Source: Panaeolus papilionaceus (lineage: Eukaryota; Basidiomycota; Agaricomycetes; Agaricales). Taken from it: a stretch of DNA of 64,000 nt. The notes under the pieces are model-generated. The model saw only the letters and a program-made list of their open reading frames with translations, made no database searches and was not told the origin of the DNA. Below are positions 22,127 through 34,023 of the stretch, piece after piece. Position 1 is the first letter of the stretch. The number at the start of each line of letters is the position of its first letter. A program made the position numbers and the translations under genes. Location: positions 124,001 to 188,000 of the forward strand of contig JADNRZ010000027.1 of NCBI GenBank assembly GCA_015501605.1, read 5' to 3'.

Positions 22127-24060
22127 GCCACCATGACGAGACTCCAGTAAGTCTCTTGCTACCAAGTCAAATAATAGCCATGTGCTGATATAGTGTTTCA
22201 GTTTCATCCACTGTCCACATAATGTCTTTCTCTTTCATTTTCTTTTGTTTGAAAATTATCTCTTCCTGTATAGCTCAATGTTCACATCTCTTTTTGTTTT
22301 GGATTTTCCTATCTGCATTTCATATCTCTAGTTCTCTTTCCACATCCTCTCATTGATATTGTTCTGTAATTAATCTGTCCATGGGTGTCTTTCCTTATGT
22401 ATCTCGAGCTCGCCACTCTTGTCGCATTAGTGGTACACATTGATAATATTTTTGGATTCAAGGTAATGTCGACTGAGGGTGCACAGTTGTTGGGCTTGAT
22501 TCGTGCGATGAGGCTTTGACATGAGTGATAGCGAGCTGAGGATTACAGGAGACAAAACAGGGCGATATCACGAGAATTTCACTGAAACTGGGCATAGTAA
22601 GAGATCGTTGGTAAGAGGCACACAACGGAAGTTTATTCACATAATATACCTAGTATAAAGCGCCTGACCGTGACTAACGCGCGCTACGAATGTGTCTTCC
22701 TCTTTATATGCTCCTCTATTACTTTCGTATCATGACGCTATCGAATCCAACGATGGCAGGTTGCGTTTTGGCGCGAGTACCATTGAGCGTAATCAGGAAC
22801 TGCAGTTGGGATGACGCGCGGAGTGAAATGGGTTGGGAACGGCGACATAACCGACGTTGATGTTGATATCACGCTAAGGAAGTGGAACGGTCGTCCAGGG
22901 GTAGAAAAAGAGTGGAAAGTGAGGTTAGAGAACTCGCAGGTTGAGTCTTGGAGGTGGTACTGGGGAGTGGTAACGCGATTGACGAGGACATCGTAAACAT
23001 AGGGATACCCATTACAGGCTGAGGCTATGCATGAAGATATTGATCTCTACAGGCGGTAACAGCCTCCCTCGTCTCCCTCACACTCTCCCTATCTAACACC
23101 CTCATCCCCACCCTTCCCAACCGTAGAATAGGCGAGTTTCTCCACCTCATCAGGTGCAGTCCTTATATCGTCCAACACCGCCCTCACATCCCTCTTCTCC
23201 CTCCCACCTGTCCCAGAACCCTTATTTCACGTTCCCTCTCCTCCCCCATTAGTTCAACCCGGCTCATGCACTCATCAACGTCAATGTCCCTGCCCAACAA
23301 GATCATAGATGTTTCCTTCCTTGTCTCCTCTCCTCCGTTCAGTTCTTCCATCCCGTTTTCCTGTTCTCGTGTCCCTGTCCACTGCAAAAACCTCTGCCTC
23401 CACAACGTCACTCAACATCCCCACCAACGCCAAGCTGCCCCCTTGCCTCGCAATCTCCGCTATTTGCGGTATCGCGTTTGAAAGCGCGTGAGCGACGAGA
23501 ACTGTTCTTTCACGCAGCCAGAGGTGGTGTTGATCTCATGTACCTCTCTTTCTGACTCGTAAATTCGCTCGGCCCACCCACCTTCACCTCTTCTTTCACG
23601 GTTTTCGCCTCGTTCTTCCTCCGGCTGAGTATTAGTCATCGTCATCGTATTTGTTGGCAGATAAGCGGGTGATATAGGTGACGATGCTGATGTTGAAGTG
23701 AGAGGTGATAATGCGATGCAGGTGCAGGTAAAACGGACCAGAAGGATCAGATGGAGTGAGGGAATCAGCAGTCGACCATAACGCGCCTAGGTAATACTTC
23801 ACTGTCGCTCCCCTTCCCTTCACCACAACGCGGCGCATGTTCTCATCAACGTCAACGTCCCTACCCCAAGACAGAGACGTTTCCTTCCCTCGTCTCCCCT
23901 CTCCCCTTCAGTTTTCCTATCCCGTAATCTCTCGCTCCCCCCGTGCCCTTCCCATTGGTCACAACGACCTCCCGCTCCACAGCGCCGTTCATGATCCGTA
24001 CCAATGCCAAACTACCCAATTCACTCTCAATCTCCACGAATCGCTCGATTTAGGTTGTCG
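22127..24060. repeat. Array unit 2: post-GTPase spacer and pyrimidine-rich blocks
   Basis: The first part (to about 23060) is repeated at 29940-30720 and, more diverged, at 40860-41460. The second part (23080-24060) holds two pyrimidine-rich blocks, matched at 30760-32160. I see no supported gene. The duplication includes the GTPase 3' flank, so whole units rather than single genes were copied. Confidence 0.6.
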
Positions 24061-24345
24061 TCATGACAGGTAAGAATTCCAGGAGCGGAGCATGTCACTT
24101 TCAGAGGTATGTTCGTAGGGAGACGAATGGATCTGGGATGTGTGGTGAGTGGACGAAGAGCGCAAGTGCTGGTGATGAGACTGGTACCGGAGTTACGAGC
24201 ACATGAGGCAACCAAATTCCTTTCGCCGGGCGCGACTAGCTATACCACGAAGATTTGAAGAGTAGGATGAAAGTAGAACATTGAGACTATACGCCTGAAG
24301 AGACCAAAAATGTACAGAGAGTATTCCTGAAGGGAGTATGGGGCT

Positions 24346-25993
24346 TTACAGCCGCACACGGAGGGAACAACCTAGGCACAGCAGGGATTGGCGCGACGAG
24401 ATTAAGAGACTCAGACTGCCGAAGTCGCTTTTGATCGTGCTTGCTTCACTTCCTCCAAGCATTGTTCCTGGTGCACCGGTACGCCACGTACTCCCCACTT
24501 TCCCTAAGTGATACGGATCGTTAAAAATTCCAGAAAACGGGTATGACGTGGTCGTAAGACGAGAGTAGAGAGGGGTAACAGGATGACTTGTGGCGTGTAT
24601 CGTAGGATTAAATGAGCACATCACATAGATGAAGACGCGAAAGGAATGATATTTATTGAACCTAAATACACTGAAAGTGTGGAAGATACGTCAGAACCAG
24701 CTCAGTTGAAAGAAATCTGGATAATGACTCACTTATATTTAATCAAACCCTTTTGAAATAAGAAAAAAACGACCAACCCAGTGCCGACAGACAGAACGAA
24801 TCTGATCCAGAGTCAGTCCCGAACACCTAAGAGCCTCAGAAAAATATTACTCGCGGATACATCCCGCACAAATGAGTCATAATGTCTGCAACCCATGATG
24901 ACGGCTCGCCCAAAGCTCCCCTCATGATCCAACTTCGCCATGCTCGCTTCCCGCCTCTCTAGTACCCCAAACGTATCCATCCACATCCCAACCATTTTTC
25001 CACTCGCACCCCCGACAGTAATCGTACGCAGAGTTATCATAACCCCGTAGTAGTTACCACTCCCAACTCTGTCTGACCTCGACCCTGAACCCAATCCGAC
25101 AATCCGCCAACCTTCAACAACGACGCTTCCTGGACCGTCAGCGACATCTAGAGCCAACAAAAGTCAATGTAGGGCAGGATACGATGTCAATGTTCCTCTT
25201 ACAAAAGAAGTGAGGTCCACTGGTGGATCCAGGCGTCTGGTAGAGGTCAAAGTGGCTGCGACTCCAACGTCACCCCGCCATCACTTTCCTCTCCCAACGG
25301 CAACATCACACCCTTTCAACCCTCAACTGAGCGGCGCGGGGTATTGACCTAACTGTTGCGTTGACCAAACCGACGATATGACCATGTCCTCTGGTCATGG
25401 CGTAGTTGTAGCGGGAGGGGGTAATAAATCTATAATGAAAATTGATGACGTGGCAGGCCTGTTTTTGTTGTCAGAGGGGATGGGGTTTGTGATGACCATT
25501 TCTTATCGTGCTGGTGAGTCGTGATACGGATTCCAAGCACCTAGAGATCACAGGTAAGGATCATAAGTCAATTGGGGACGCTAGAAGGTTAGTAATAGCG
25601 AGTACTTACAGAAGATTGAGTGCACGATCGCAAGTTTGGAGTTAAGGAAGTATAACGGGAGTGGGCCAGCGTAGTAGCCATGGTTTGGGGTGACAAGACA
25701 CCAGAGTATGCTTGAACCACAGTCGCAAACAGAGGAGGTATAGAAGCCACGCCGAGGTAGGAAAGACAAGAGGGCGGGGATGAAAATTGTAAGAAATTCC
25801 AGGGAGGGTATCCATCGTCTACATTCCCCGAAGACGATGATCCACTGCTCATAGCCACTATCAATACAACTGCAGCTCGCCTGATGCTTTCAGCCCACGT
25901 TTTCCTCATGCCAACCAACAACCACCAGCGCAGAGAAACCCTCCTGCGCCGCTCGTCCTTCTCGTCGGATTTGAACAATGAAGACTCATACAC
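24346..25993 (-). pseudogene. Family M, copy A2: best-preserved minus-strand copy
   Basis: Introns are at 25148-25202 (55 nt) and 24671-24732 (62 nt). Upstream of the first, the frame reads GVAATLTSTRRLDPP. Downstream comes ADGPGSVVVEGWRIVGLGSG, then YYGVMITLRTITVGG, GKMVGMWMDTFGV and DSFVRDVSA. Before the second intron, one frame gives a membrane-helix-like stretch, VGTGLVVFFLFQKG. After it come NPTIHATSHPVTPLYS and PYHLGKVGSTWRTGAPGT. This would fit an extracellular beta-rich part, a membrane helix and a Pro/Ser-rich tail, but exon joins between the parts are not all in phase. I do not recognise the family. It may be a decayed copy or a gene whose model I have not solved. Confidence 0.45.
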
Positions 25994-26690
25994 CCGCTAC
26001 ACCCTTTCATTTATAACTGGTGACTCAGGAGAACCTCTCCTTTCGCTGTGCCGACAGCGCCGAGCGGTAGTGTTCTCGTTTCTCTCTCTCTCTCTCTCTC
26101 TCTCTCATTTCCTCCTCCTTTCTAGTTTGACTACTCCCTCCACAGCTCAACCCAGCCTCCTTCACCCTCTCTTTCCCGGGATTCTCCTCGTTTTTCCTGA
26201 AGATACGTATTGGTCATCGTATTTGTTGATACAAGAACAGACGATACAGGTGAAAGTGGTGGTGTTGAACCCAGAGGTGATGCAGCTGATATTGACGTTG
26301 GAGGCGGCGCGGCGCAGGTGGAACTGTGTATGAGGGAACAGAAGAATGGGACGAAGTGAGGGAATCGCAGCAGGCTTTGGTGCGCCCAGGTGATATTTCA
26401 CATTCTCTCTCCTTCCCTTCCGGTCAACCCCGCTCGTGTCCCAGTTATTGTCAACGGCCGTACTCAAAAACAACACAGACATCTCCTCCCCCCATCTCCT
26501 GTCTCCCTCAGTTCTTCCATCCTCGTTCTCCCATTCTCCTCTCCTTTCCATATCCCCGTTCGTCATTCCCACCAACACCAAGCTGCCCGCTTGACTCGTG
26601 ATTTCATGTACTCGCAATTTCACGCCGCAACAGGTAAGGAATGTGCAGGGTCCAGCGTTGTTTTGTGTGGTTTTCAGTGAGGGTTATGCT
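25978..26690. repeat. Pyrimidine-rich spacer block, unit 2
   Basis: This is a copy of the block at 5833-6540, with an expanded (TC)n tract near 26085-26108. A 153-residue minus-strand open frame (26162-26623) exists, but its frame is not kept in the other copies. Confidence 0.5.
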
Positions 26691-26846
26691 TGAGGATCAG
26701 GGATGTAAACTGGTACGGGATGAGGGAAGTGAGTGGTGCTTGTGCTCGTCGACGGTGGATACAGGATACAGGATCAAAACGGAGCGGTGGAGGCAGAGGC
26801 GGAGGTTTGAGGTTTGCCATCGCGACACTGGCATAATCCTTCTCCT

Positions 26847-27880
26847 TCACATCCTCCTTGCGTCGTTCCTAAGACACCTGACCTCAATACAACGGCAGGT
26901 ACGACTGAAGACGGACTTCACGAGGGGCAGGAGGTGGTGGAGCTGGGGCAGTGGTAACTGAGAGTGTCGTTGAACGGGTGTGGACATGGGAAGAGAGGAG
27001 ATCCGGGGAGGGGAGGGAGAACTAGTAGACGTGTGCTGATTACAGGACAACCTGGGGGGCGATGATGAGAGTAATAGTGGTTGACGAAAGCGTAGAAGGC
27101 GATGGCGATGACGGGTGTGATTGAAGCCAGTGTTGAAGCGGATGACGGGGTGGGGATTTATCACACCGGCTCCCTCCTACTTGATATACCACGACGAGCA
27201 TGGATGGAGGGTGAAATTCGTGACTGTGCTCCAGAAGAAGCAGTGGCGAGTGGACCATGGAGTATAGCTGAAGCAGCGTGCTCCAAAGATGCAGATGTTG
27301 ACGAGGTCGTCGTAAATGAGTCGGCGCTATGAGAATAAGAGGACGGGGGGGACTGTAGTTATCCTCCATGAGACGAGCACAGATTAGGCAGGGGTCGGTC
27401 CCACCACTGCTCCTTCTTCAACTCCTCTGGTAGTTGTTCCAGTAGCACCAGGACGTCACATATGCGGCACTTTGGTGAGCCCAGACCTCGTTGATACCAG
27501 TCGTTGACGTGGTGGATGATCTCCGAGAACGGGATGACGTCGTCGTGTCTAGAGCATACCCTGAGTTGGGAACAAGGGATAGTACACGGGAACTTGAGGG
27601 GCATGTGAAGGGTTATGGTAGGGTTTTGTTTTCACTCCACAGATAGTTAAAACACCAAGAGAAAATAGAATTTGTTCTGCCTAAATACACTGGGTGCGTT
27701 GAAACTGCGTCAGAGCTAGGTCAAGTAGTGGAAAAACAGGATCATTAACTCACATATATGACGTCCAAACCCTTTAAACGAGAAGATACAGCCCAGCAGC
27801 CTGGACCATGCCCAACGTGTCGATGGGAGGCAGAACGAACACATCCAACCACATCAACGACTCCATTCACAGTACCCCGT
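26847..27880 (-). pseudogene. Family M, copy B2: minus-strand gene remnant
   Basis: It carries the shared intron at 27690-27753 (64 nt, GTGAGT to CCCAG). Downstream on the minus strand one frame reads SEIIHHVNDWYQRGLGSPK. Upstream of the intron lies a hydrophobic stretch starting MESLMWLDVFVL. Frame changes and stops separate the readable parts. The product is unknown. Confidence 0.35.
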
Positions 27881-28269
27881 CATCCAACAATGGCCACAAG
27901 TCTATAAAGTTTTAAATCATCAAATAAGGGAAAGGAAGGATTCCATAAAAAGGTGGAGGAAGACGAGGTCTCCGTGGTGGTCAATAATGAGGAGATGTGA
28001 CGCCACTAGTCAACAGTTGGGATTTCCAAATTTGCGGAATGCGGTGCATGGCACGTGCGCAGTTCTGATTTGGCGGGTCGACGCAGACAGGGGCTTGGGT
28101 TTGAATTTGAGAGTCTTTGCTGTGAAGTCAGGGGAGCGGACGCTTGTTCATGCAAGTGCGAATTATTTTGTATATTTGGAGTCCATAAGGTTCAGCAATG
28201 TGTGATATCATGGATCGGTAATCAGTTTCTGCGCCATGTCAATCCCTAAAGCTGTGTCGAAGGCTTGAA

Positions 28270-28570
28270 GCCCGCCTTTGATTTATACATCGTCGCAAGT
28301 GCACCCATTTTTTTACTTGATACCATGATAGTATCAGCAAAAATTGAGGGAACTGAAGTTTTGAAGGATCAGGGAGTAATAAAGAAATGCAATACTATGC
28401 TTGATCATCGATGCTAACCTATCTTAGTTTTCAAGTCCGACTCGGAGGATGACGAATGTCATGTTGATTGTCACATAGCACCATCTCAAATACAATCCCT
28501 CTGTCGACGGGAACACAAAAATCCCGATTTCCTAGCGCACCAATCGTATCGCATTGATCCCCCAGAATAG
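28270..28570 (+). pseudogene. Short conserved coding-like fragment upstream of G2
   Basis: Two adjacent readable pieces recur upstream of both G2 and G3 (38030-38290). One is of the form KI-x-GT-x-VLKDQ (GTEVLKDQGVIKKCNT here, GTQVLKDQELIKTCNT upstream of G3). The other has ECHVDCH followed by APSQ. Amino-acid similarity holds while flanks drift, which suggests a former exon. I do not recognise the protein. Confidence 0.3.
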
Positions 28571-28609
28571 AAATCCTCAAGGTCACCTCTTGCATATACA
28601 TAGTCAGAC

Positions 28610-28690
28610 TCGCAAAATTCGGTCACTTCTCGCACATCCATCTTGACTTTGACATACCAACTCTCCTTCTTCACTCGCTAATACCCCTCG
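28610..28690 (+). promoter_or_regulatory. Conserved 5' flank shared by the GTPase genes
   Basis: The 70-80 bp before the ATG are conserved among G2, G3 (38330-38400), G4 (45470-45537) and, more weakly, G5 (50770-50847). The core resembles CATCYTGAYTTTGACATAC followed by a pyrimidine-rich run up to the start codon. No TATA box is obvious. It probably contains the transcription start region and 5' leader. Confidence 0.45.
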
Positions 28691-29921
28691 ATGTCGACAA
28701 TCCCGGAATTTGCAACCAAATTCAAACATATTACAATTTCTGGAGCTGTGTCAGTAGAGCAGGTCTCAAGAGTTGGGCCAATAGATGGGATGGTATCGGT
28801 GTTAGTGATCAATTCCACTGCGAGATTATGACTGATACACGTACGCATAGCTTGCTTGGGCCGACTGGATCAGGGAAGAGTACAGTAAGTCAGATGATTA
28901 TCAGACTCACTACTTTTAACAAAACAATGCTGTTGCAGTTCATTGAATCGCTCGCACCAAACATGTCACTCGGCATTTCCAGTAATAAGTTGGAAGGGTT
29001 TACACAATCCATAAACATATATCGCATCGTGAATATCCATCGCTCCCACTGGCCGATTTACCTTGTGGATGTTCCGGGCTTCGCAGATACCAAAATCTCA
29101 TCAATGGGTATAGTCTCCATGTTGAGAAACATGATTCAAGCAAACAAGTGAGCCCCAGCTGTCTCTTTCCTGAGACACACACTGACCTCAAGCTTAGCAA
29201 TCCTTACTTCTATATTCTTTACTTCACACCTATACACAACCCACGCCTTCCTGGAAGTCAAAGGCGGGTGCTGCAAACCTTTGAAGCCTTGACAGGACCA
29301 GAGTCAGCCAGTTTAATTACAATCGTTTCTACAATGTGGGACCTCATTTGGGGTGAAAGTGCCTCAAGGCGTGCAGAAAGCAATTTCAGTGAGCTTCAAG
29401 ACAAAATCTGGAAGGTATGCTAATCTCGGAAATTTCTTGTGGTATTTATCAATGACATTCCCATCACTCATTAGAAATACATCAGCAGTGGAAGTGATAT
29501 TGTCAGGTTTCAAAACACGCAGGTGTCTGCACTGACAATTTTAGATGCTGCTTTTGATCGAGGATTTACAGAAGACTATCCCCTTAGGGAATCAATTTCA
29601 CAGTCCCTCCAACAAACCCCATTCGCATCTGATCTATACAAAGACCTCCAAATACAAATCCAGGGTCTTCAATTACAACAAACCAACATTCAGTCGGATT
29701 TGCAGGATGCAACAGAGCGATCAGACAAGCAACTCAAAGCCACCCTTATTCCACAACTCAAGGAAGTGCAGGGCCTTCTTGCAAAATTTGAGAAGGAGTT
29801 AGAAGAATTCAGGCCAGCACCTGACACTTCTCCTACCCCTGAACCCGCTATAATGCAGAAGAAAGGGCCCTTTGGCAGGGTCATTGATTCAGTGAAGCGT
29901 CTGGAAAAGAAGCTTCACTGA
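28691..29921 (+). CDS. G2: P-loop GTPase with coiled-coil tail, 338 aa
   Basis: Predicted exons are 28691-28800, 28851-28884, 28939-29147, 29198-29414 and 29475-29921, which join in frame. The P-loop GPTGSGKST is in the 34-nt exon 2. A KLEGFTQSI segment (likely switch I region) and DVPGFADTKIS (G3/switch II) lie in exon 3. STMWDLIWGE, replacing the usual N/T-K-x-D, is in exon 4. Exon 5 has NTQVSALTIL, a Gln/Leu-rich coiled coil and a basic end, KKGPFGRVIDSVKRLEKKLH. A small in-frame deletion shortens exon 1 and leaves a weaker donor (GTTAGT) for intron 1. It probably binds GTP and may assemble or act at membranes through the tail; that is inference from related GTPases. It is nearly identical in its 3' part to the stub at 21962. 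Confidence 0.88.
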
Positions 29922-32840
29922 TTGTTAAGCTGCGATAACCAGACTCCAGTAAGTCTCTTGCTACCAAGTCAAACAATAGTCACGCGCTTATATAGTGTTT
30001 CAGTTTCATCTGCTGTCCATACAATGTCTTTTCTCTTTCATTTTTTTTGTTTGAATATTATCTCTTCCCATACAGCTCAACATTCGCGTCTCCTTTTGTT
30101 TTGGATTTTCCTATCTGCATTTCGTATCTCTTTAGATTGTTCTCTTTCTACATCCTCTCATCAATATTGTTCTGTAATTAATCTGTCCATGGGCGTCTAA
30201 GTCTTTCCTTATGTGTCCCAAGCATGCCACTCTTGTCGCATTAGTGATTGCATTGAGGTGCACAGTCATTGGGCTGAGCGTAGTAAGTGATCGTTGGTGA
30301 GAGGCACACAACGGAAGTTTATTCACATATACCTAGTCTAAATTGCCTGACCGTGACCAACGCACACTACGAATGAGTCTTCCTCTTTAAATACTCTTCC
30401 ATTACTTTCATATCGTGACACTACCAAATCCAATGACAGTAAGTTGTGTTTTGGCGTGAGTAGCATTGAGCGTAATCTGGGACTGCAGTTGAGATGACGC
30501 GCGGAGTGAAATGGGCTGGGAACAGCGACGTAACTGATGTTGATGTCAATATCACGCTGGGGAAGTGGAAGGGTCGTCTAGGGGTAGAGAAAGAGTGGAA
30601 AGTGAGGCTAGAGAACTCACAGGTTGAGTCTCGGAGGTGGTACTGGGAGTGGTAGCGCGATTGACAACGACATCGTAAACGTCGGGATACCCATTTCAAG
30701 CTGAGGCGATGTAGGAAGACATTGATCTCTACAGGCGGTAACAGTCACTCCCCTCAGGCTCCCGCGCCTCCCTCACACTCTCCCTATCTATCACCCTCAT
30801 CCCTGCTCTTCCCACCGCAGAATAGGTGAGGTTCTCCACCTCATCAGGCGGCAGTCCTTATATCCTCCAACGCCGCCCTCACATCCCCCTTCTCCCCCTG
30901 CACCACCTATCCCAGAACTCTCGCTTTGAACGATGGCGACTCCTACACTGGCTATAGATCCCCATCTAGAGCGCGTAAGCGACGAGGACCAGTCGTTTCA
31001 CAGAACCAGTGGTGGTGACTTTGCTCTTTCCCTTTCTCTCTCTGATTTTTCGTCCCCTCTAGCTTGACTATCCCCCTCAATTCGCACAGCCACCCACGTT
31101 GACCTCTTTACGATCTTTGCCTCCTTGTTCCACAGAGTAAGTATCGGTCATCGTATTTGTTGAGAGACGAGTGGGTGATATTAGTGACGATAGCGATGTT
31201 GAAGGCACAGGTGATGCAGCTGATATTGAAGTTGGAGGCGGCGGGGGTGCATGTAAATCGGTGCATGAGGATGAGGGACCAGAACCACCAGGTGTGATGG
31301 AGGGAATCGGTAGTCGACCACGACCAGTCCGGGCGATATTTCACGTTCTCTCTCCGCCCCCATCACTTCGACCACGCTCGTGTTCTTGTCAACGTCAATG
31401 TCCCAGACTCCCAGCTCAACAACAACATAAACATTTCCTTCACTGTCTCCTCTCTTCCGTTCGGTTCATCCATCCCGTTCTCCCGTTCTCGCCTCCCTTT
31501 CCACTCATCGCACGACCTGCCTCCCCATAGCGCCACTCATCATCCCCATCAACGCCAAACTGCCCCCCTTCCCTCGTAATCTCCGCCATTTGCGATATCG
31601 CGTCGTAACGAGTAAGCATTTCTGCAGGGTCTAGCAGCGTTTTGTGGGGTTTTTAGGTGAGGGTTGTGCTGGCAGTTCAGGGATGTTCAGTGTTATTAGA
31701 CGCAGGTGGACAAGGAAAGAGAGTCATACTGACGTTGATGGGGGACTTAGGATGTGGGATCAGAATGGGGCAGCGGAGGCAGAGGGGGGTGATGAGGCGG
31801 CGTGGGTGCAGGTAAAACGGTGTATGAGGGACCAGGAGGATAAGATGGAGTGAGGGAACCAGCAGTCGAACATGAAGCGTGCAGGTGAAATTTCACATTC
31901 TCCCTCCTTCACTGCCCTACAACCTCGCTCGTGTTCTCATCAACGTCAACGTCCCTACCCCAAGACAGAGACGTTTCCTTCCCTCGTCTCCTCTCTCCCG
32001 TTCAGTTTTGCTATCCCGTAATCTCTCGCTTTCCCCCTTCCCTTCCCACTGATCACAACAACCTCCCCCTCCACAGCACCACTCATCATCCGCACCAACG
32101 CCAAACTACCCACTTCACTCTCAATATCCGTGAATCGCGAGATTTAGGTTGTCGTCATGACAAGTAAGAATTCGAGGAGCGGAGCATGTCGCTTTCAGAG
32201 ATATTTTCGTGGGGATACAAATGGATCTGGGATGTGTGGTGAGTGGACGAAGAGCACAAGTGCTGGTGTTGAGACTGGTGCCGGAGTTACAAGCACATCA
32301 GGTGATAGGAATGCAGGATCAAAGTCGGTTGACGGAAGCAGAGGTTTTCGGATTCCCATTCACCAGCCTCGCAGAATCCCACTTCTTCAAGTTTTCCTTC
32401 GCATCCTCGATGACTGATTTCTTCTCCGCATCTCCCCTCATTCCTTCAAAATGTTCTCAGCGACCACAGTACCCACAACTACCCTTTGGTTGCATCCACC
32501 AACGTGGTAGGATCCAACGTGGTAGGGACAATATTAGCTGTTATATTGACTGCAAGCCAGCCCGCAGGGTAATTTACGAGTGTGGAGATTGAGGATATAG
32601 TGGACAGTGATGATGAGAGCCACCGGATGTGCGATGATGGGTGTAGAGCTGAAGCCGCAGTTGGACCAGACAACGGGGTGGGGATGTACAGCCAAATTCC
32701 TTCTGCTAGGCAAGGTTAGCTATACCACGAAGACATGAAAAATTGGATGAAAGTCGAACATCGAGACCATACACCTGAAGCGATCAAAAAGGTACAGAGT
32801 GTTCATAAAGAGAGTATGGGGCTCGATAGCCGCACAAGGA
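29922..32840. repeat. Array unit 3: post-GTPase spacer and pyrimidine-rich blocks
   Basis: Repeats of 22127-24240. The pyrimidine-rich block is present twice in tandem here (about 30990-31610 and 31640-32160). The segment at 32160-32700 matches 24060-24230 and 3837-4050, with extra sequence of its own at 32290-32480. No supported gene. Confidence 0.6.
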
Positions 32841-32842
32841 GG

Positions 32843-34023
32843 GGACATCAGCAAAAAAATTGATAGTAGATCTACGAACTGTCGTAGAAATGTAAATATC
32901 AGCTTGATATGGTATATATCATTCTCCGATACAACACTACAGTACGAAGTTGTGCATAGCTGTGTCACGTCATGATAGAGTCTTTGTTTATGAGGGATCT
33001 CAGTTTGCCCATGCCCTCTCAGTCAAATGTCAGAACACTATAACCTGTTATGTCACTTGTCAGTCTGATAACCCATAGATTATCTAAAACCTGAAGAGAC
33101 TCCACATATCTATGCAAATTTAAGATAAATAATGTATACTAGCTGAATATCAGGCATAAACTGGCATATCAGTTTGGCATCACATTGAAATTTCACAGAC
33201 TATCGATTGTCTAGTTGTCAGTTGTGTATTATGTTAATTTCAGATTGAAGTCTGTATATCACACACATCTCAGTCTCGCGCCATCTTGTCTGCTTAATTT
33301 CTGCTTGTAATCATACACTGACCGTGAACTCAGCTTGAGGTATACACATCAGACGAATATCTGATTGATATTGAGTGTGTCAGGTTGGGATCACATAGAC
33401 CCATTGAAGGCCAACTTTTTTTCAACATAATTATTATCTATACTTCATTAATGATAAGTGGATTAAATTATGGAAATGAGTGTCTATCTAGTCAAAAATA
33501 TGGGCGGTAATAAATATTATCACGTCCGATTTCTTGGAGGAGGCTAGATCCCACGCCTTCGAAGTTCGAAGTTTGAGGGATGAGCGAGGCGGTCGTTCAT
33601 ATATTTCCTTTGCTGTTGCAAAGTAACAAAGGCTTCTTGGACTAGTGGGTTCATCGCTATAGAATCTGTGGTGTTAGTCAACGCTTGGGTTCGATTCCTT
33701 GCATTGGCAAATTTCAATTTACATTGCTGGTGTTATTCAACGCAAATGTGGAATGAGCGGCTGGGTGAACCCTTCCAAAAAAGAAAAATCTTTTTATTTC
33801 TCTCTCGTTGCACTTATTCGATAGGTATGTGTAGTATAATCAGACGTCACTAGTTCAGCAGATGTCAGATTGGGACTTAATATCAGGTTGACGTTTGATC
33901 TCAGATTGAAGCCCACAGCTGGGTGGGCAGACTTAGACTTCTGTCGCTGCCACATCACAGCCTGATATTGACTAGACATTGGCTGATATCACAGATCTAC
34001 AGCCCGTTTTTTTGCTGATGGAC
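32843..34023. mobile_element. 1173-bp non-autonomous DNA element, 13-bp TIRs, 4-bp target duplication
   Basis: The element is 32847-34019. Both ends show the perfect inverted repeat ATCAGCAAAAAAA. It is flanked by GGAC (32843-32846 and 34020-34023). Unit 1 has the uninterrupted site near 4217 (gggacaacctagg). Many TCAG-x-TTG words (tatcaggttga, gtcagattggg, atctgattgat) fill both ends, as in elements with subterminal transposase sites. There is no transposase gene. A 4-bp duplication with A-run ends does not fit a superfamily I can name with confidence. It splits the 3' part of the family M copy A3. Confidence 0.75.
33638..33698 (+). other. RNA polymerase III promoter-like boxes (tRNA-derived?)
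   Basis: A perfect B-box GGTTCGATTCC (33688-33698) follows an A-box-like TGGACTAGTGGG (33638-33649) at tRNA-like spacing. The surrounding sequence does not fold into a tRNA: acceptor arms do not pair and the T-stem is mismatched. It may be a tRNA-derived SINE head or a chance match inside the 1173-bp element. Confidence 0.3.

Noticed and set aside
26162..26623. 153-codon minus-strand open frame in a pyrimidine block
   Set aside because: The frame is not kept in the other copies of the block.
33631..33705. A tRNA gene
   Set aside because: The B-box is perfect, but the acceptor stem does not pair and the T-stem is mismatched; at most a tRNA-derived relic.
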